Below are positions 61,885-64,000 of a DNA stretch of 64,000 nucleotides, in pieces. The stretch is from Pseudoroseomonas cervicalis (GTDB lineage: Bacteria > Pseudomonadota > Alphaproteobacteria > Acetobacterales > Acetobacteraceae), in assembly GCF_030818485.1 (NCBI RefSeq), contig NZ_JAUTAJ010000004.1, positions 3,009,501 to 3,073,500 on the forward strand, written 5' to 3'. A program made the translations under genes and the position numbers. Positions within the stretch are counted from its first letter, which is position 1. Every line of letters begins with the position of its first letter. The notes below the pieces were generated by a model. That model had not been told where the DNA came from. It ran no database searches and saw only the letters and a program-made list of their open reading frames with translations.

Positions 61885-62451
61885 CTAGCGGATGAGGGGC
61901 GGCGAGGCCGGCTGCGGCGTGCTGCGCAGCGTGGTGTTGGCGCGCTGCGATTCGTAGCGCTGCCGGTCATCCTGCAGCCGCTGCTGCAGGCGCTGGATCT
62001 CGGCCTCGCGCCGCTCGAAATTGCGCTGCGTCGCGGCCTCGTTGCTGCGGCGCGGGGTGTGGCGGCGCGCCTGGGACGGGCGGCGGGCGCGCGGCTGCTG
62101 GGCCTGCCGCTGCGAGGGCAGGGGCGGCGGCGTCCAGCCCTGCACCGTGGGCGTGGCCGGGCTGGCGGGCAGCGGCGCCGGCAGGCCGAGCGGCGGCGGC
62201 AGGGCGGCGGCGGGCGGCACCGGCTCGGGCGCGCGGATGCGGTCGAATTGCCGGCCGGAATAGCCCATCAGGTCGCCGCCCTGGCCGGTCTCGTTCGGCC
62301 AGCTCTGCGCCAGGGCCAGGCCCGGCAGCAGCAGGGCGAAGGCCAGCAGGGCCGGGGCCAGCCGGCGGGAGATGGGGCGGAGAGAGGCCGGGCGGGCCGG
62401 GGTCTGAGGGGCCGGGGTCGGAGGGGCCGGGACCGGCCGGAGGCGGCGCAT
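61885..62451 (-). CDS. proline-rich secreted protein of unknown function
   Basis: 188 residues. A proline-rich N-terminus is followed by a hydrophobic signal (LAPALLAFALLLPGLALAQ) ending in ALA-Q. If a later start is used, the signal peptide is of normal length. The mature part is proline/alanine-rich and ends in a basic, coiled-coil-like stretch (RREAEIQRLQQRLQDDRQRYESQ). No family recognised. The low-complexity composition makes the gene less certain. Confidence 0.55.
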   Translation of the reverse strand: MRRLRPVPAPPTPAPQTPARPASLRPISRRLAPALLAFALLLPGLALAQSWPNETGQGGDLMGYSGRQFDRIRAPEPVPPAAALPPPLGLPAPLPASPATPTVQGWTPPPLPSQRQAQQPRARRPSQARRHTPRRSNEAATQRNFERREAEIQRLQQRLQDDRQRYESQRANTTLRSTPQPASPPLIR

Positions 62452-62607
62452 CGCTGTTCATTCCCGCAAGCGGCGTGGCCGCCAGGATGACGGCAACGCC
62501 GCGCCGCTTCAAGCGAGGCCGCGGCGCCGGCGCGTCCCGAAAACCGTGAAACGTCGCGGAAGGCGGGAAGGCCCGGGCTGCGGCACCGCGCAACCCGCCC
62601 CGGCATG

Positions 62608-62635
62608 AAAAAGCCCGGGGCAGGGGCCCCGGGCT
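62608..62635 (-). terminator. rho-independent terminator of uppP
   Basis: On the minus strand AGCCCGGGGC, loop CCCT, GCCCCGGGCT, then TTTTCATG. Confidence 0.92.
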
Positions 62636-62663
62636 TGTGCGGCGCGCGGCGGGGCCGGTGGCC

Positions 62664-63470
62664 TCAGCGCAGCGCCAGCCAGGCCATGATCAGCAGGCCG
62701 AGGCCGATGCGGTACCAGGCGAAGGGGGTGAAGCCGATGCGGCTGATCACGCTCATCAGCCAGCGCACCACCAGCAGCGAGACCAGGAAGGCGGTGAGGA
62801 AGCCGACCGCGATCAGCCCGGCGCCGGAGAAGTCGAGATCCGAGCGGTTCTTCCACAGGCTGAACACGGTGGCGGCCACCATGGTCGGGATCGCCAGCAG
62901 GAAGCTGAACTCGGCCGCGGTGCGGCGGTCGACGCCCACCAGCAGCGCGCTGATGATGGTCGCGCCCGAGCGGCTGGTGCCCGGGATCATCGCCAGCGCC
63001 TGGCCGAAGCCGATCAGCAGCGCCGCCAGCGGCCCGATCTCCGGCACCGAATGGATCTGCGGCGCCGGCCGCCAGCGCTCGATCGCCAGGATCACCACGC
63101 CGCCCAGGATCAGCGCCAGCGCCACCACGAAGGGGGTGTAGAGCAGCTCGGTGACCGTCTTGTAGAGGGTGGCGCCCAGCACCAGCGCCGGCAGGAAGGC
63201 CAGCAGCAGGTTCAGCGCGAAATAGTATTCATGGCTGCCGATGCGCCACATGCCGGTGGCGATGCGCCAGATCGTCGCCCGGAACAGCCAGATCACCGCC
63301 AGGATGGCGCCGAGCTGGATGCTGATCTCGAAGGTCTTGCCCGGCGGGCCCTGGAAGCCGATGGCCTCCCCCAGCAGGATCAGGTGCCCGGTGGAGGAGA
63401 TCGGGAGGAATTCCGTCACCCCTTCGACGATGCCCATCAGCAGGGCGGAGAGGAGGGAGGCAAAATCCAT
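62664..63470 (-). CDS. uppP: undecaprenyl-diphosphatase UppP (BacA)
   Basis: A 268-residue membrane enzyme that dephosphorylates undecaprenyl pyrophosphate so that the lipid carrier can be reused in peptidoglycan and polysaccharide synthesis. The two catalytic signatures are EGVTEFLPISSTGHLIL (about residues 16-32) and MIPGTSRSGATI (about 160-171). About eight hydrophobic helices span the protein. Length is normal. Followed by a strong terminator. Confidence 0.97.
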   Translation of the reverse strand: MDFASLLSALLMGIVEGVTEFLPISSTGHLILLGEAIGFQGPPGKTFEISIQLGAILAVIWLFRATIWRIATGMWRIGSHEYYFALNLLLAFLPALVLGATLYKTVTELLYTPFVVALALILGGVVILAIERWRPAPQIHSVPEIGPLAALLIGFGQALAMIPGTSRSGATIISALLVGVDRRTAAEFSFLLAIPTMVAATVFSLWKNRSDLDFSGAGLIAVGFLTAFLVSLLVVRWLMSVISRIGFTPFAWYRIGLGLLIMAWLALR

Positions 63471-63588
63471 GGCGGCTTCCTGAGGCAGGGAGCCGCCGGA
63501 CTAGCGCCGATCGGGCCGCGCTGTCATCCGCGGCCTGGGCCGCGGCGCCGATCCTTCCGGATTTTAACCGGAACGGGATGCCAACCGA

Positions 63589-63620
63589 AACGGGCCGGAG
63601 GCTTGCGCCCCCGGCCCGTT
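63589..63620. other. hairpin between the TRAP receptor and uppP genes
   Basis: AACGGGCCGG / CCGGCCCGTT, 10-bp stem with a 12-base loop. A second small stem TTCCGG/CCGGAA lies at 63555-63573. No U tract; possibly the 3' end of the TRAP gene transcript. Confidence 0.55.
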
Positions 63621-63649
63621 CCGCATCCCGCCCCGGCTGGGGCTGCGCG

Positions 63650-64000
63650 TCAGCGCACGGTCTGGCCGGCGGTGAAGGCGAAATTGTCGAAGGAATTCTC
63701 GGCGACGCGGAACCAGGCGTATTCATCGTCGCGGAAGCGGCGATAGGAGTCCCAGATCGTCTTGAAGCGCTCGTTCTTCGCGCTGGTCTCGTCATAGAGC
63801 TCATGCGTCGCCTTCCAGGCGGCGGAGAGGATCTCGCGCGACCAGGGGCGGAGCTGGGTGCCGGCGGCGATCAGCCGGCGCAGGGCCTGCGGGTTGGCGG
63901 CGTCGTAGCGCGCCGTCATGTCCTGGTCGGCCTCGGTGCAGGCGGCTTCCAGCGCGGCCTTGTAGGGCGCGGGCAGCGCCTCGAAGGCGGCCTTGTTGAC
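63650..64000 (-). CDS. TRAP transporter DctP-family substrate-binding protein, C-terminal part
   Basis: The last 116 residues of a periplasmic TRAP receptor; the N-terminus lies beyond the right edge. VNKAAFEALPAPYKAALEAAC is the typical late helix of DctP receptors of the TAXI/C4-like group, followed by RLIAAGTQLRPWSREILSAAWKAT and a YRRFRDDEYAWFRVAENSFDNF tail. It would bind a carboxylate for a TRAP permease. The permease genes, if present, are outside the window. Confidence 0.85.
   Translation of the reverse strand, partial: VNKAAFEALPAPYKAALEAACTEADQDMTARYDAANPQALRRLIAAGTQLRPWSREILSAAWKATHELYDETSAKNERFKTIWDSYRRFRDDEYAWFRVAENSFDNFAFTAGQTVR

Overview
The window looks like the chromosome of a GC-rich alphaproteobacterium, most likely an acetic-acid-bacteria relative of the Roseomonas type (Acetobacteraceae). 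This rests on the very high GC content, on alphaproteobacterial gene orders (hemH-HAD-hemJ-rho; mnmE-mnmG-rsmG-parA-parB; leuS-lptE-holA), on two tripartite-tricarboxylate (Bug) receptors and on many short GC palindromes between genes. The genus is inference. The parAB cluster and two parS sites suggest that the origin of replication is not far away, but no oriC was recognised.

Layout. 1-2020 (minus): heat-shock genes grpE, a GNAT acetyltransferase and the start of dnaK. 2193-5964 (plus): ferrochelatase, a HAD phosphatase and HemJ, coupled by TGATG overlaps, then rho, followed by three tandem copies of an ~82-bp repeat. 6389-9141: a GNAT, a quinone oxidoreductase, an alkyl-DNA methyltransferase and a thioredoxin-like ferredoxin. 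9293-14871: tRNA modification (mnmE, mnmG), rsmG, parA and parB, with two parS sites at the mnmG/rsmG junction. 15160-26018: a small monooxygenase, a Bug receptor, an LLM monooxygenase, yggS and a thiE-like gene back to back, a major porin, a DUF3576 lipoprotein, leuS, lptE and holA. 26078-34233: XRE-cupin regulator, hyuB/hyuA, a haloacid dehalogenase and pepN.

34322-47073 (minus) is the most notable block. It holds a glycosyltransferase, a 2457-residue highly reducing type I PKS (KS-AT-DH-degenerate MT-ER-KR-ACP, no thioesterase), an alpha-oxoamine synthase, an N-formyltransferase-like protein and a KpsS-like capsule protein. They read as one pathway: the PKS builds a reduced acyl chain, the PLP enzyme releases it by condensation with an amino acid to give a sphingoid-like amino ketone, the amine may be formylated, and sugars are added. 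An unusually AT-rich stretch (47074-47307) is the likely promoter.

47308-56737 is accessory metabolism and regulation: a 2-hydroxyacid dehydrogenase, an atypical SDR, a MerR HTH fused to a P-loop ATPase, two MarR regulators, DUF899, DUF1579 and DUF4269 proteins, a second Bug receptor and adenine deaminase. 56801-60206 is a tRNA-Ala(GGC) locus carrying a ~3.1-kb island, bounded by a 52-bp direct repeat of the tRNA 3' part. It holds an integrase remnant and an orphan DGQHR (DndB-like) gene, preceded by a duplicated leader motif around a 10-codon ORF. 60394-64000 returns to core genes: a two-subunit CoA transferase, a secreted protein, UppP and the end of a TRAP receptor.

Two families of dispersed GC palindromes and several strong hairpin terminators occupy the intergenic space. 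Long antisense ORFs opposite real genes are GC artefacts and are not annotated.
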